From Pseudomonas sp. MMS21 TM103 (GTDB taxonomy: Bacteria; Pseudomonadota; Gammaproteobacteria; Pseudomonadales; Pseudomonadaceae): a stretch of DNA of 64,000 nucleotides. The stretch lies in contig NZ_JAJISP010000004.1 in assembly GCF_022132145.1 (NCBI RefSeq), forward strand, positions 310,001-374,000, in the 5' to 3' direction. Position 1 is the first letter of the stretch; each line of letters starts with the position of its first letter. The position numbers and the translations under genes were made by a program. A model generated the notes under the pieces. That model saw nothing but the letters and a program-made list of their open reading frames with translations, had not been told where the DNA came from and made no database searches. Below, one piece after another: positions 27,529 through 36,676 of this stretch.

Positions 27529-30500
27529 TCACCAGGTGTCGACAAACGGCCGTTTCTTGCCGGCTCGAGCGGCAGGTTTGGGCGCGGCATTCAGCCCGCG
27601 CACCAGCCAGGCGCGGGTTTCGAGCGGGTCTATCACTGCATCTATCTCCAGAAAGCTGGCCATATTGATGCCCTTGCCGCTCTGGTAGGCCTTGGCCACC
27701 AGCTTGTCGAACAGCTGCTGACGGGCGCCAAGTTCCTCGACGGCCGCCAGTTCCTTGGAGAAACCCAGGCGCACCGCGCCCTCCAGGCCCATGGCGCCGA
27801 ATTCGCCGCTGGGCCAGGCGATGGTGAACAGCGGCGAGTGGAAGCTGCCGGCGGCCATGGCCTGGGCACCGAGGCCGTAGCCCTTGCGCAAGACCACGGT
27901 AAAGAACGGCACCGTCAGGCTGGCGGCGGCGACAAACATGCGTGATACATGGCGCACCGTGGCCTGCTTCTCCGCCTCCGGCCCGACCATGAAGCCGGGG
28001 GTGTCGCACAGCGACAGCATGGGGATGTCGAAGGCATCGCACAGCTGCATGAAGCGCGCGGCCTTGTCGCCGGCCACCGCGTCGATGGCGCCGCCCAGGT
28101 GCGCGGGGTTGTTGGCGAGCAGGCCGAAGGGTTGGCCCTCGATGCGCACCAGGGCGGTGATCAGCCCAGGAGCGAACTGCCGGCGCAGCTCCAGCACCGA
28201 GCCCGTATCGGCCAGGGTGGCGATCACCTGGCGGATGTCGTAGACCCGCAGGCGGTTTTCCGGGATCAGCTGGCGCAACTCGCGTTGATCGGCGCACTGC
28301 CAGTCGGGGAGCACGCCCTGGAAGTAGCCCAGGTACTGCTGGGCCACTCGCACCGCTTCAGCCTCATCCGCCACCTGCACATCGATCACCCCGTTTGGTC
28401 CCTGCACCGAGACCGGGCCGACTTCTTCGGGTTTGTAGCTACCCAGGCCGCCGCCCTCGATCATCGCCGGGCCGGCCATGCCGATGGTCGCGTTGGCGGT
28501 GGCGATGATCACATCGCAGCAGCCGAGCAGTGCCGCGTTACCGGCAAAACAGCGCCCGGAGACCACCCCGACCAGTGGCACCAGCCCGGACAATCGGGCC
28601 ATGCCGACGAAGGTGTGGCAGTCGAGGCCGGCGACGCCAACGAAGTCGGTGTCGCCCGGCCGCCCGCCCCCGCCCTCGGCGAACAACACCAAGGGCAGGC
28701 GCCATTGCTCGGCGAGGCCGAGCATGCGGTCGGTCTTCTTGTGGTTCATCACCCCCTGGGTACCGGCGAACACCGTGTAGTCGTAGGCGATGGCCAGGCA
28801 GCGCGCGGCCTGGCTGCCGAACAGCCCGGCGTTGACCGTTCCGATCCCGCTGACCAGGCCGTCGGCCGGGCTCTGCTCGATCAGCTCCTCCAGCGAGCGG
28901 CGTCGGCGCTGGGCGGCCAGGGCCAGGGCGCCGTATTCGCTGAAGCTGCCGTCGTCGAGCAAGTCGGCGAGGTTCTCGCGCACCGTCCGTTGACCGGTCT
29001 TGCGCCGTTTGGCCACGGCGTGCGGACGGCGTTCGTCGCGAGTGATGGCATGACGTTCGAGCACCTCGGCCAGATCCGCGCGGATATGCTCGAGATCCAG
29101 GCTTTGCTCGCTGTGGCTGTGCGCCGCATCGACCTCGGCCGGCTCGATGAACAGCAGCGGCTGGCCTTCGCCGACTACGCTGCCGGGCTGCACGGCGAGG
29201 ACACGAACGATGCCGCTGTGGCTGGCCTTGACCACGAACTCCATCTTCATTGCCTCGAGCACGGCGATGCCCTGGCCGATCGCCACGGCGTCGCCTTCGG
29301 CCACATCCAGGCACACCAGCACGCCGCTGCTCGGCGCCTGCAAGGGCAGGCAACCGGGCGGCGCATCGAGCGCCTGTTGCGCCGCACTGGCCACCGCCGG
29401 GCCGCCGGCAAAGAACAGGTGCGGATGGGCCTGCTGTTGGGGCGCCAGCAATCGCTCCAGCTGGCTTTCGACGAAGCGCGTGCTGACGTGATTGGCGGCG
29501 ACTTCCGGCAGGCGCAACAGGTTCTGCAGCAGGTGCAGGTTGCTCGCCACGCCCTCCAGGCGGAACTCGCAGAGCGCACGGTAGGCGCGGCGCAGGGCGC
29601 TCGGGTAGTCCGGGGCATGGGCGATCAGCTTGGCCAGCAGCGAATCGTAGCTGGGGCTGACCGGATAGCCGGCGTAGCCGTAACCATCGACGCGCAGGCC
29701 GGGGCCGCTGGGCGGCTCGTAGGCCGTCAGGGTGCCGCTGGCCGGACGGGTGCTGCCGTCGGCGTTCATGCTTTCCAGGTTGATCCGCAGTTGCACGGCG
29801 CAGCCATGGATCGGCGGCGGCGGCAGCAGATGCAGTTGCTCCAGGCTGTGCCCGGCAGCCAGCCTGAGCTGGGTCTGCAGCAGGTCGATGCCGGTGACCT
29901 GCTCGGTCACCGTGTGCTCGACCTGGATGCGCGGATTGGCTTCCATAAAATAGAAACGCTCGGGCTGCTGGTTATCCAGCAGGAACTCGAAGGTGCCCAG
30001 GCCCTGATACTGCGCTGCGCCGGCCAGTTTCAGCGCGGCGGCGATCATCCGTTCGCGGGTAGCGCCAGGCAGATCCGCGCTGGGGGCGATCTCCACCAGC
30101 TTCTGCTGACGCCGCTGCAGGCTGCAATCGCGCTCCCACAGATGGCTGACTGCGCCCGTGTGGTCGCCCAGCACCTGGATCTCGATATGCCGGGCATCGC
30201 GCACCAGCTGCTCGACATACAGCCCGTCGCTGCCGAAGGCCGCGCGGGCTTCCGACTGGCAGCGGGCGAAGGCTGCATCCAGCTCAGCTGCCGCGAACAC
30301 CGGGCGCATGCCGCGTCCGCCGCCCCCGGCCAGAGCCTTGAGCATCACCGCGCCGCCGTCGCCCAGGTTGTGCAGGAAGGCGTGAGCCTCGTCCAGGGTC
30401 ACGGCGCGGTTAATCCCGGACACCAGCGGCACGTCGCAGCGCTCGGCCAGCGCGCGCGCAGCGGCCTTGTCACCGAACAGTTCCAGCACCTCGGCACTGG

Positions 30501-30819
30501 GACCGATAAAGCACAGGCCGGCGGCCTGGCAGCGCCGGGCAAACTCGGCGTTCTCGGCGAGAAAACCGTAACCGGGATGGATCGCCGCGCAGCCCTGCGC
30601 TTTGGCGATGGCGATCAGCTGGTCCATGTCCAGATAGGCCGGCACGCCCCGGCCGCTGAGCGGCACCGCGCTGTCGGCCTTGCGCAGATGCAGGGAGGCG
30701 GCGTCGTCCTCGGCGTAGACCGCCACCGAGCGAATGCCCAGCTCGGCGGCGGCGCGGGCGATACGGATGGCAATCTCGCCGCGGTTGGCGATCAGCAGGG
30801 CGGTAAAGGGGGCGATCAC
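27529..30819 (-). CDS. Single-chain biotin-dependent acyl-CoA carboxylase (BC-BCCP-CT)
   Basis: A protein of 1096 residues joining three functions usually on separate chains: biotin carboxylase (about 1-450; ATP-grasp loop AGGGGRGMR, MEANPRIQVEHTVTE), biotin carboxyl carrier with biotinylated Lys525 in EAMKMEF, and a full carboxyltransferase (about 590-1090; GRCFAGNAALLG, LCDTPGFMVG). It carboxylates an acyl-CoA, as in the LCC-type enzymes of Mycobacterium and Rhodopseudomonas. It may be labelled pyruvate carboxylase in databases, but the C-terminal domain is of acyl-CoA carboxylase type. It starts at GTG 30819, overlapping the upstream acyl-CoA ligase stop by 4 bases (GTGA), so the ligase product is a likely substrate. 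Confidence 0.93.
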   Translation of the reverse strand: MIAPFTALLIANRGEIAIRIARAAAELGIRSVAVYAEDDAASLHLRKADSAVPLSGRGVPAYLDMDQLIAIAKAQGCAAIHPGYGFLAENAEFARRCQAAGLCFIGPSAEVLELFGDKAAARALAERCDVPLVSGINRAVTLDEAHAFLHNLGDGGAVMLKALAGGGGRGMRPVFAAAELDAAFARCQSEARAAFGSDGLYVEQLVRDARHIEIQVLGDHTGAVSHLWERDCSLQRRQQKLVEIAPSADLPGATRERMIAAALKLAGAAQYQGLGTFEFLLDNQQPERFYFMEANPRIQVEHTVTEQVTGIDLLQTQLRLAAGHSLEQLHLLPPPPIHGCAVQLRINLESMNADGSTRPASGTLTAYEPPSGPGLRVDGYGYAGYPVSPSYDSLLAKLIAHAPDYPSALRRAYRALCEFRLEGVASNLHLLQNLLRLPEVAANHVSTRFVESQLERLLAPQQQAHPHLFFAGGPAVASAAQQALDAPPGCLPLQAPSSGVLVCLDVAEGDAVAIGQGIAVLEAMKMEFVVKASHSGIVRVLAVQPGSVVGEGQPLLFIEPAEVDAAHSHSEQSLDLEHIRADLAEVLERHAITRDERRPHAVAKRRKTGQRTVRENLADLLDDGSFSEYGALALAAQRRRRSLEELIEQSPADGLVSGIGTVNAGLFGSQAARCLAIAYDYTVFAGTQGVMNHKKTDRMLGLAEQWRLPLVLFAEGGGGRPGDTDFVGVAGLDCHTFVGMARLSGLVPLVGVVSGRCFAGNAALLGCCDVIIATANATIGMAGPAMIEGGGLGSYKPEEVGPVSVQGPNGVIDVQVADEAEAVRVAQQYLGYFQGVLPDWQCADQRELRQLIPENRLRVYDIRQVIATLADTGSVLELRRQFAPGLITALVRIEGQPFGLLANNPAHLGGAIDAVAGDKAARFMQLCDAFDIPMLSLCDTPGFMVGPEAEKQATVRHVSRMFVAAASLTVPFFTVVLRKGYGLGAQAMAAGSFHSPLFTIAWPSGEFGAMGLEGAVRLGFSKELAAVEELGARQQLFDKLVAKAYQSGKGINMASFLEIDAVIDPLETRAWLVRGLNAAPKPAARAGKKRPFVDTW

Positions 30820-32507
30820 AGCAGCTTCTCCAGTTCGTTCTTTTTCACCTTGCCGGTGGCGGTCAGCGGCAGGTCATCGAGCAGGCGGATATCCGGCACT
30901 TTGTAAACCGCCATGGCCTCGCGACACCAGGTTTGCAAGCTGTCCGGGCTGGCGGCGCTGCCGGGTTTGAGCACCACGAAGGCCACCGGTCGCTGGCCGG
31001 AGCGTTCGTCGCTGCGGCCGAGCACGGCGCTGGCGAGGATCGCCGGGTGCTGGCCGAGCAGCGCCTCCAGCTCGCTGGGGAACACGCTCATGCCATTGAC
31101 CTTGAGCATCTCCTTGCGCCGACCGAGGTAGCGGATAAAGCCCTGCTCGCTGATCTGGCCGAGGTCGCCGCTGTGCAGCCAGCCATCGCGCAGCGCCTCG
31201 GCGCTGGCCTCCGGGCGGTTCCAATAGCCCTTGAGCAGCGACGGACTGCGCAGGCACAGTTCGCCCTCCTGGCCCAGCGGCAGCAGCTCGCCGGTGACGA
31301 AGTCACAGACCTTGAACTGGGTGCCCGGCACCGGCAGGCCGACGAAGGTCGGCGCGCTCCTGAGGTCGAAGTCGTCGTCCTGCAGGCCGGCGGTGAAGGT
31401 GTCGCAGGTGTGGCTCTCGGTCATGCCGAAGCTGAACTCGAACAGGCGGGTGCCGGTCAGCGCGCGCCAGCGCGCACGGTAGTCGGGGGTGAGCTTCTTG
31501 ATAAAGGAGATGCTGCCGGTCTGCTGCAGCGAACTGAAATCGAAGTCGCCGACCCGTGGGTGCTCCAGCACCTCGGCGGCGTTGTCCACCAGCAGGCCGC
31601 AGTGGCTGACCCGGTAGTGCTCGACCGCCGCCATGAAGGCCGGGGCGTCCCAGCGCGCCAGCAGCACCAGCTGGCAGCCGCTGAAGACCGGGAACAGCAG
31701 GCCGGCGTTTTCTCCGGCGATCCAGAATTCGGGGAGGAAGTTCAGCAGCACGCTGCGCGGGTGCAGTCGCAGGGCCACCGCGAGGAAGCTGGCGCAGGTG
31801 TAGAGCATGTCGCCATGGGTATGCACGCAGCCCTTGGGCAGGCCGGTGGTGCCACCGGTGTAGTTGAGCGCGGCGATGTCGTCCAGTTGCGGACGGTGCG
31901 CCGGTGTTGGCGCCTGGCAGGCTGCCAGGGCCGGGTAGAAGTCGATGAAGTCGTCGCCCTCCACCTTGGGCGCGCGCAGCAACTCCGGTACCGGGATGCT
32001 CGGCTCAGCCGGGCACAGCTCGGACAGGCTGGTCGCCAGCACATGACCAAGCTGGCAGTCCTCGCGCACGGCACGCACCACCGGCAGCAACTGGTCGAAA
32101 CAGAGGATGGTGCGCGCGCCGCTGTCCTTGAGCTGATAACTCAGCTCCAGCGCCTTGCTCAGCGGGCTGACCGGCGCATAGACGGCGCCGCACTTGAGGA
32201 TGGCGTAGAAGGCGATATGCAGCTGCGGGCAGTTGGGCATGAATACCGCCACCCGCTCTCCCGGTTCGATGCCCAGCTCCACCAGCAACGCGGCGCAGCG
32301 GTCGGACTGCCGGTCCAGCTCGGCATAACTCAGGCGCGCGCCGTAGAAGTCCAGGGCCGGCGCCTCGGGCTGCAGCCGGGCCCAGGCGCGCAGGTATTCG
32401 CTCAGTGGCTGGCGGCCGTGCGGGTAGTGCGGCTGGCGCGGCGTGCCGGCCGGCCAGGCGGCGGCTTGCAGGGCGGCCAGCTGTTCGAGGTAGGCGTCTT
32501 GGTTCAT
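30816..32507 (-). CDS. Acyl-CoA ligase (AMP-forming)
   Basis: A protein of 563 residues of the ANL family with YTGGTTGLPKG, FGMTESHTCD, GWLHSGDLGQI, the GRRKEMLKVNG hinge and the C-terminal catalytic Lys in LTATGKVKK. It should make an acyl-CoA thioester, presumably for the carboxylase encoded immediately downstream. ATG 32507 has GAGG upstream; the frame extends to 32588 without family similarity. It is divergent from a LysR gene, which probably controls the pair. The acid substrate is unknown. Confidence 0.92.
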   Translation of the reverse strand: MNQDAYLEQLAALQAAAWPAGTPRQPHYPHGRQPLSEYLRAWARLQPEAPALDFYGARLSYAELDRQSDRCAALLVELGIEPGERVAVFMPNCPQLHIAFYAILKCGAVYAPVSPLSKALELSYQLKDSGARTILCFDQLLPVVRAVREDCQLGHVLATSLSELCPAEPSIPVPELLRAPKVEGDDFIDFYPALAACQAPTPAHRPQLDDIAALNYTGGTTGLPKGCVHTHGDMLYTCASFLAVALRLHPRSVLLNFLPEFWIAGENAGLLFPVFSGCQLVLLARWDAPAFMAAVEHYRVSHCGLLVDNAAEVLEHPRVGDFDFSSLQQTGSISFIKKLTPDYRARWRALTGTRLFEFSFGMTESHTCDTFTAGLQDDDFDLRSAPTFVGLPVPGTQFKVCDFVTGELLPLGQEGELCLRSPSLLKGYWNRPEASAEALRDGWLHSGDLGQISEQGFIRYLGRRKEMLKVNGMSVFPSELEALLGQHPAILASAVLGRSDERSGQRPVAFVVLKPGSAASPDSLQTWCREAMAVYKVPDIRLLDDLPLTATGKVKKNELEKLL

Positions 32508-32576
32508 GGGGGCCTCGGTTGTGTGTGTGTCTACGGGCATCCTAGGGGGCCGCGCCACCGGGCAGAACTGATGCTT

Positions 32577-32605
32577 ATGCATCGACATCCATGAATCTCA
32601 TGCAT
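32577..32605. promoter_or_regulatory. Candidate LysR-type operator in divergent promoter
   Basis: Between the ligase and LysR starts, ATGCAT occurs twice (32577-32582 and 32600-32605) with a CATGA-ATC-TCATG dyad at 32590-32602 between and overlapping. Repeated symmetric sites in a divergent spacer are what a LysR protein binds. The consensus for this regulator is unknown. Confidence 0.45.
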
Positions 32606-32664
32606 GACTACCTCTAGCCTTGCTGCTGCTAGGCTCAGGGTCATTGCCAAAGGCTGGAATAACC

Positions 32665-33585
32665 ATGAATCAACCGCATGAATGGTCGACACTGAGCCGC
32701 CTCGATCTCAACCTGTTCCGCGTGTTCGAGGTGATCTACCGCGAACGCAACCTGACCCGCAGCGCGGTGATCCTGCACCTCAGCCAGTCGGCGGTGAGCC
32801 ACGCCCTGGCACGGCTGCGCGAGCAGATTGGCGACCCGCTGTTCGTCCGCGACGGTCGCGGGGTGGCGCCGACGCCATTGGCCGAGCAACTGGCGCCGAG
32901 CATCCAGGAGGCCCTGAGCAGCCTGCGGCGCAGCGTCGGCGGCTGGCAGGCCTTCGACCCGCAGCGTGACCGGCGCAGCTTCACCCTGAACATGGCCGAG
33001 CAGCTCGAGCCGCTGGTGCTGCCGGCGGTGCTCACCCAGCTGCAGCGGGTCGCGCCCCAGGTGCAGGTGCGCAGCAGTTGCGTGCATTGGGCCGAACTGC
33101 AGCTGGAGCTGGCGGCCGGCCGGGTCGACCTGGCCATCGAGATCGCCCGGCCGACGGACGCCGAGCTGCGCCAGCAGCAACTGTTGCGCGACCCGCTGTG
33201 CGTAATGGCCGGGCCGGCGTTCAGCGGCGAACTGACGACGCAGCGCTACCTGGCCGCTGAGCACGTGGCGGTGACCTCGCGCCGCCGCGGCATCTGCGTC
33301 GAGGACCTGGCGCTGGCCAACCTGGGCTTGGCCCGGCGCGTGCGCCAGCACTGTCAGCACTACCTGTCGGCGGCGCTGCTGGTGGCCCAGGGCGAGCTGC
33401 TGCTGAGCATGCCCAGGCGCTATGCCGAACTGCTCAATCGCGGCCTGGGCAATCGCCTGCTGCCGATGCCGCTGGAGCTGCCGCCGGTCACCCTCAACCT
33501 GTACTGGTCGCGCCACGCCGATGGCGAGGCCGGCAACCAGTGGCTGCGCGGCCAGTTGCTGGAGCTGGCGCGGCTGCAGTTCTGA
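32665..33585 (+). CDS. LysR-family transcriptional regulator
   Basis: A protein of 306 residues with an N-terminal winged helix-turn-helix (about 12-70; ERNLTRSAVILHLSQSAVSHALARLRE) and a LysR substrate-binding domain in the rest. ATG 32665 gives the standard N-terminus (SRLDLNLFRVFEVIY). It is divergent from the acyl-CoA ligase/carboxylase pair and most likely regulates it in response to an acid or acyl-CoA. The following gene, a formate/nitrite-family channel, lies 100 bases downstream on the same strand. Confidence 0.93.
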   Translation: MNQPHEWSTLSRLDLNLFRVFEVIYRERNLTRSAVILHLSQSAVSHALARLREQIGDPLFVRDGRGVAPTPLAEQLAPSIQEALSSLRRSVGGWQAFDPQRDRRSFTLNMAEQLEPLVLPAVLTQLQRVAPQVQVRSSCVHWAELQLELAAGRVDLAIEIARPTDAELRQQQLLRDPLCVMAGPAFSGELTTQRYLAAEHVAVTSRRRGICVEDLALANLGLARRVRQHCQHYLSAALLVAQGELLLSMPRRYAELLNRGLGNRLLPMPLELPPVTLNLYWSRHADGEAGNQWLRGQLLELARLQF

Positions 33586-33685
33586 GGCGGCCCGACGGGC
33601 AGCCGAGCCCGGCTGGACTAGGCTGAACAAGGCAGCCAGCGGCACCCGACGGTGCTGCGCGCGTATCCGAGGAGGAGCCCCCCCC

Positions 33686-34498
33686 ATGGTTGACCGACAC
33701 CTGTTCGGCGATGCCTACCAGCCCCGCGAGATTGCCCGGCGGGTCGAGGAGATGGGCGTGGCCAAGGCGCGCGCCGATGCCCTGACGCTGTTCGTCCTGG
33801 CCGTGCTGGCCGGCGCCTTCATCGCCCTGGGCGCGCTGTTCTTCATGGTCGTCTCCACCGGCAGCACCCTGGGCTTTGGCGTGACCCGCCTGCTCGGCGG
33901 CCTGAGTTTCTGCCTCGGCCTGGTGCTGGTGGTGATCGGCGGCGCCGAGCTGTTCACCGGCAACAACCTGATGGCCATGGCCTGGGCCAGTCGCCTGATC
34001 AGCACCCGCGAGGTCCTGCGCAACTGGGTCCTGGTTTACCTGGGCAACGTGGTCGGCGGCCTGGGCATGGTGGCGCTGGTGTGCTGGGCCGATATCGCCA
34101 GCCTGGGCGGCGACGCCCTCGGTGAGACGGCGCTGCAGATCGCCCGCGGCAAGGCCGCGCTGGGCCTGGGCGAGGCCTTCGCCCGCGGCATCCTGTGCAA
34201 TGCCCTCGTATGCCTGGGGGTATGGCTGGCGATGGGCGGGCACAGCGTCACCGACAAGATCCTCGGAATCGTCTTTCCGATCAGCGCCTTCGTCGCCCTG
34301 GGCTTCGAGCACTCGATCGCCAACTGGTTCTTCCTGCCCTATGGGCTGGTGCTGGACGGCCAGGGGCTGGTGCCGGTCGAGGGCGCGCTGCGCAACCTGC
34401 TGGCGGTGACCGCCGGCAACATCGTCGGCGGTACCCTGCTGGTCGCCGGGGTCTATTGGCTGGCCTATCGGCGCGGCGCGCGGGCTGGCGACGAGTAG
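33686..34498 (+). CDS. Formate/nitrite transporter family channel
   Basis: A protein of 270 residues with six membrane helices and the FNT signatures GGAELFTGN and EHSIANWFFLP, where the histidine is the conserved central gate residue. These pentameric channels pass small monovalent anions such as formate, nitrite, acetate or bicarbonate. GAGGAGGAG precedes the ATG at 33686. No formate or nitrite enzyme genes are adjacent; its neighbours are a LysR regulator and a biotin carboxylase that consumes bicarbonate, so bicarbonate or a short acid is worth considering. Confidence 0.88.
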   Translation: MVDRHLFGDAYQPREIARRVEEMGVAKARADALTLFVLAVLAGAFIALGALFFMVVSTGSTLGFGVTRLLGGLSFCLGLVLVVIGGAELFTGNNLMAMAWASRLISTREVLRNWVLVYLGNVVGGLGMVALVCWADIASLGGDALGETALQIARGKAALGLGEAFARGILCNALVCLGVWLAMGGHSVTDKILGIVFPISAFVALGFEHSIANWFFLPYGLVLDGQGLVPVEGALRNLLAVTAGNIVGGTLLVAGVYWLAYRRGARAGDE

Positions 34499-34525
34499 AC
34501 CGACGCGGCTCGGTGGCGCCGGGTC

Positions 34526-35413
34526 TTAGTTGCGCCGCTCGACGATATAGCGGGCCAGGTCGCGCAGCGGCTCGGCGGCGCAGTCGAACGGGCGCAGCGC
34601 ATGCAGGGCCAGGTCGCGCAGCTCCAGGGCGTAGGCCTTGGCCTGCTCCAGGCCGAGCAGCGCCGGGTAGGTCGGCTTGTGATTGGCCTCATCCTTGCCC
34701 TGGGTCTTGCCCAGGGTGGCGGTGTCGCTTTCCACGTCGAGGATGTCATCCTGCACCTGGAACGCCAGGCCGATGGCCTGGGCATAACTATGCAGGGCAC
34801 TGAGCGCGCGCGGGTCGGCGACTCCGCTGGCCAGCGCACCGAGGTGCACGCTGGCTTCGATCAGGGCGCCGGTTTTGTGCCGGTGCATGATTTCCAGCGC
34901 CGCCTGATCGAGCGTCTGGCCGACCGAGCCGAGGTCGATGGCCTGGCCACCGACCATCCCCGCCGGGCCGGCCGCCCTGGTCAGGCTGACGATCATGTCC
35001 AGGCGCAGCTCGGCGCTCTGCGGGTTGCGCCGGGCATCGGCGAGCACTTCGAAGGCCAGACTCTGCAAGCCGTCACCCGCGAGGATGGCCACGGCTTCGT
35101 CGAACGCCTTGTGAGTGGTCGGCTGGCCACGGCGCAGGTCGTCATCGTCCATCGCCGGCAAATCATCGTGCACCAGCGAGTAGGCATGAATCAGCTCGAC
35201 CGCGCAGGCCGCACCATCGGCGCGCGCAGGCTCACCGCCGAGGGCTTCGCAGGCGGCATAGACCAGCAGCGGGCGCACCCGCTTGCCGCCGTTGAACACG
35301 CTGTAGCGCATGGCCTGGTAGAGCCGCTGCAATTCACTGGGCGGGGCTTCGAACAGGCTCTCCAGTGCCGCATCGACACGGCGCTGGCACTGCGCCTGGT
35401 AGGCCTCGATCAT
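34526..35413 (-). CDS. ispA: Polyprenyl (farnesyl) diphosphate synthase
   Basis: A protein of 295 residues of the all-helical trans-prenyltransferase family. It has GGKRVRPLL, the first aspartate-rich motif [11 protein letters not shown] and the second in [11 protein letters not shown]. It adds isopentenyl diphosphate units to make geranyl and farnesyl diphosphate in the cytoplasm. Its ATG overlaps the xseB stop by 4 bases. In other pseudomonads dxs follows directly, but here the next gene in that direction is a convergent FNT channel gene. Confidence 0.96.
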   Translation of the reverse strand: MIEAYQAQCQRRVDAALESLFEAPPSELQRLYQAMRYSVFNGGKRVRPLLVYAACEALGGEPARADGAACAVELIHAYSLVHDDLPAMDDDDLRRGQPTTHKAFDEAVAILAGDGLQSLAFEVLADARRNPQSAELRLDMIVSLTRAAGPAGMVGGQAIDLGSVGQTLDQAALEIMHRHKTGALIEASVHLGALASGVADPRALSALHSYAQAIGLAFQVQDDILDVESDTATLGKTQGKDEANHKPTYPALLGLEQAKAYALELRDLALHALRPFDCAAEPLRDLARYIVERRN

Positions 35414-35652
35414 GCTTGTCGATCCGCGTCGAAGGGGGCTTCCTCCAACTCGCCGTCGCGCTCCATGAGGATTTGCACTTTCTGCTCGGCCTGAGCCAGG
35501 GCGGCCTGGCAGTCGCGGGTCAGACGGATACCTTGTTCGAAGGCGGTCAGCGAGTCTTCCAGCGACAGCTCGCCGTTTTCCAGGCGCTCGACCAGATTCT
35601 GCAAGTCGGTGAGGGATTGCTCAAAGTCGAGTGAGGCTTTTTTACGGGCCAT
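35410..35652 (-). CDS. xseB: Exodeoxyribonuclease VII small subunit
   Basis: A protein of 80 residues with the family pattern: [30 protein letters not shown] region near 8-38, helical throughout. It binds the large subunit XseA, encoded elsewhere, to degrade single-stranded DNA. The start [11 protein letters not shown] at 35652 is the usual one; an ATG three codons earlier (35661) is possible. It is first gene of the xseB-ispA pair. Confidence 0.94.
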   Translation of the reverse strand: MARKKASLDFEQSLTDLQNLVERLENGELSLEDSLTAFEQGIRLTRDCQAALAQAEQKVQILMERDGELEEAPFDADRQA

Positions 35653-35789
35653 GGCGGACATTCTCTGGCGGCGGCTCGGGCAGGAGTTGCAAGCGGCGCG
35701 ACACTAGCAGAGCCGCGCCGCGCGGGCAAATCGACGGCGTTCGTACCGGGATTTTAGTCGGCGGGCACTGGGCCCGGCAGGCGCGGCCT

Positions 35790-36560
35790 TCAGCCGGCGA
35801 AATAGGTCACCCGGAAATAATAGAGCGTCATGCTGGCTCCGACCAGGATCACGAACGCGCGCAGCAGCGCCGGCGGCAAGCGCTGGCCCAGGACGCCGCC
35901 GGCATAGCCGCCGCATGTCGCGCCGACCAGCAGAATCGCCAGCTCGTACCAGCTGACCCGCCCGGCGACCACGAAGGTGAGGGTGGCGATGCTGTAGATC
36001 ACCGCCGAAATCAGGTTCTTCAGGGCATTGGCGCGGCCCAGCGGATGGCCTTCGATGGAGAATGCCGCCAGTTGCAGGATGCCCATGCCGGCGCCGAAAT
36101 AGCCGCCGTAGATCGACACGCCGATGTGCGCGGCGAGCGACAGCTTGCTGTGTGGCGGTTGCGCGGCTTCGGCGCGGCGCGCAGCCAGCCAGCGACTGAG
36201 CCAGGGGCTGGCCGTGAACAGCGCGGTGGCGGTGAGCAGCAGCCAGGGGATCAGATTGGCAAACACATCATCGCCGCCGGCCAGCAGCAACAGGCCGCCG
36301 AGCAGGCCACCGCATAGGCCAGCGAGCAGCAACGGCAGCAGATAGCGGCCCAGCGGGCGCAGCGAGGCCCGCGCCGCCCAGGCCCCGGCCAGGCTGGCAG
36401 GCCACAGCGCCACGGCATTGGTGGCATTGGCCGTCACCGGCGGCAGACCGGCCGCGAGCAAGGCCGGAAAGGAGAAAAAGGTACCGCCACCGGCCAGGGC
36501 ATTCATGCCGCCGGCGGCGAAACCGGCGAGGACCAGCAGAAGAATGTCTGAATAAGGCAT
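35790..36560 (-). CDS. TauE/SafE-family membrane permease
   Basis: A protein of 256 residues with about eight hydrophobic helices, beginning with the repeat-type motif AGFAAGGMNALAGGGTFFSFP and having a second related half (GVSIYGGYFGAGMGI). This is the sulfite exporter TauE/SafE (TSUP) family, which moves sulfur-containing or small organic anions across the inner membrane. It appears monocistronic. Nothing in the neighbourhood names the substrate. Confidence 0.9.
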   Translation of the reverse strand: MPYSDILLLVLAGFAAGGMNALAGGGTFFSFPALLAAGLPPVTANATNAVALWPASLAGAWAARASLRPLGRYLLPLLLAGLCGGLLGGLLLLAGGDDVFANLIPWLLLTATALFTASPWLSRWLAARRAEAAQPPHSKLSLAAHIGVSIYGGYFGAGMGILQLAAFSIEGHPLGRANALKNLISAVIYSIATLTFVVAGRVSWYELAILLVGATCGGYAGGVLGQRLPPALLRAFVILVGASMTLYYFRVTYFAG

Positions 36561-36632
36561 GAACCGGGCTCACGGCAAAAGGAGGCAGAGTACGACCATC
36601 AGCACATGGTCAACCAGTGCGATCTGCGGACG

Positions 36633-36659
36633 TAAAAAAGCCGGCTTGTGGCCGGCTTT
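36633..36659 (-). terminator. Rho-independent terminator of ppa
   Basis: On the minus strand AAAGCCGGC, a five-base loop, then GCCGGCTTT runs into TTTTTA. It stands just after the ppa stop and is a standard intrinsic terminator. Confidence 0.88.
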
Positions 36660-36676
36660 CAGGGGGTGGTGTCAGC

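Noticed and set aside
27949-30906. 985-codon open frame on the plus strand opposite the biotin carboxylase gene
   Set aside because: Very long, but antisense to a gene with complete biotin carboxylase, carrier and carboxyltransferase motifs; its translation shows no domain and is an effect of codon bias.
30933-32594. 553-codon plus-strand frame opposite the acyl-CoA ligase
   Set aside because: Antisense shadow without domain similarity; the minus strand has all ANL ligase motifs.
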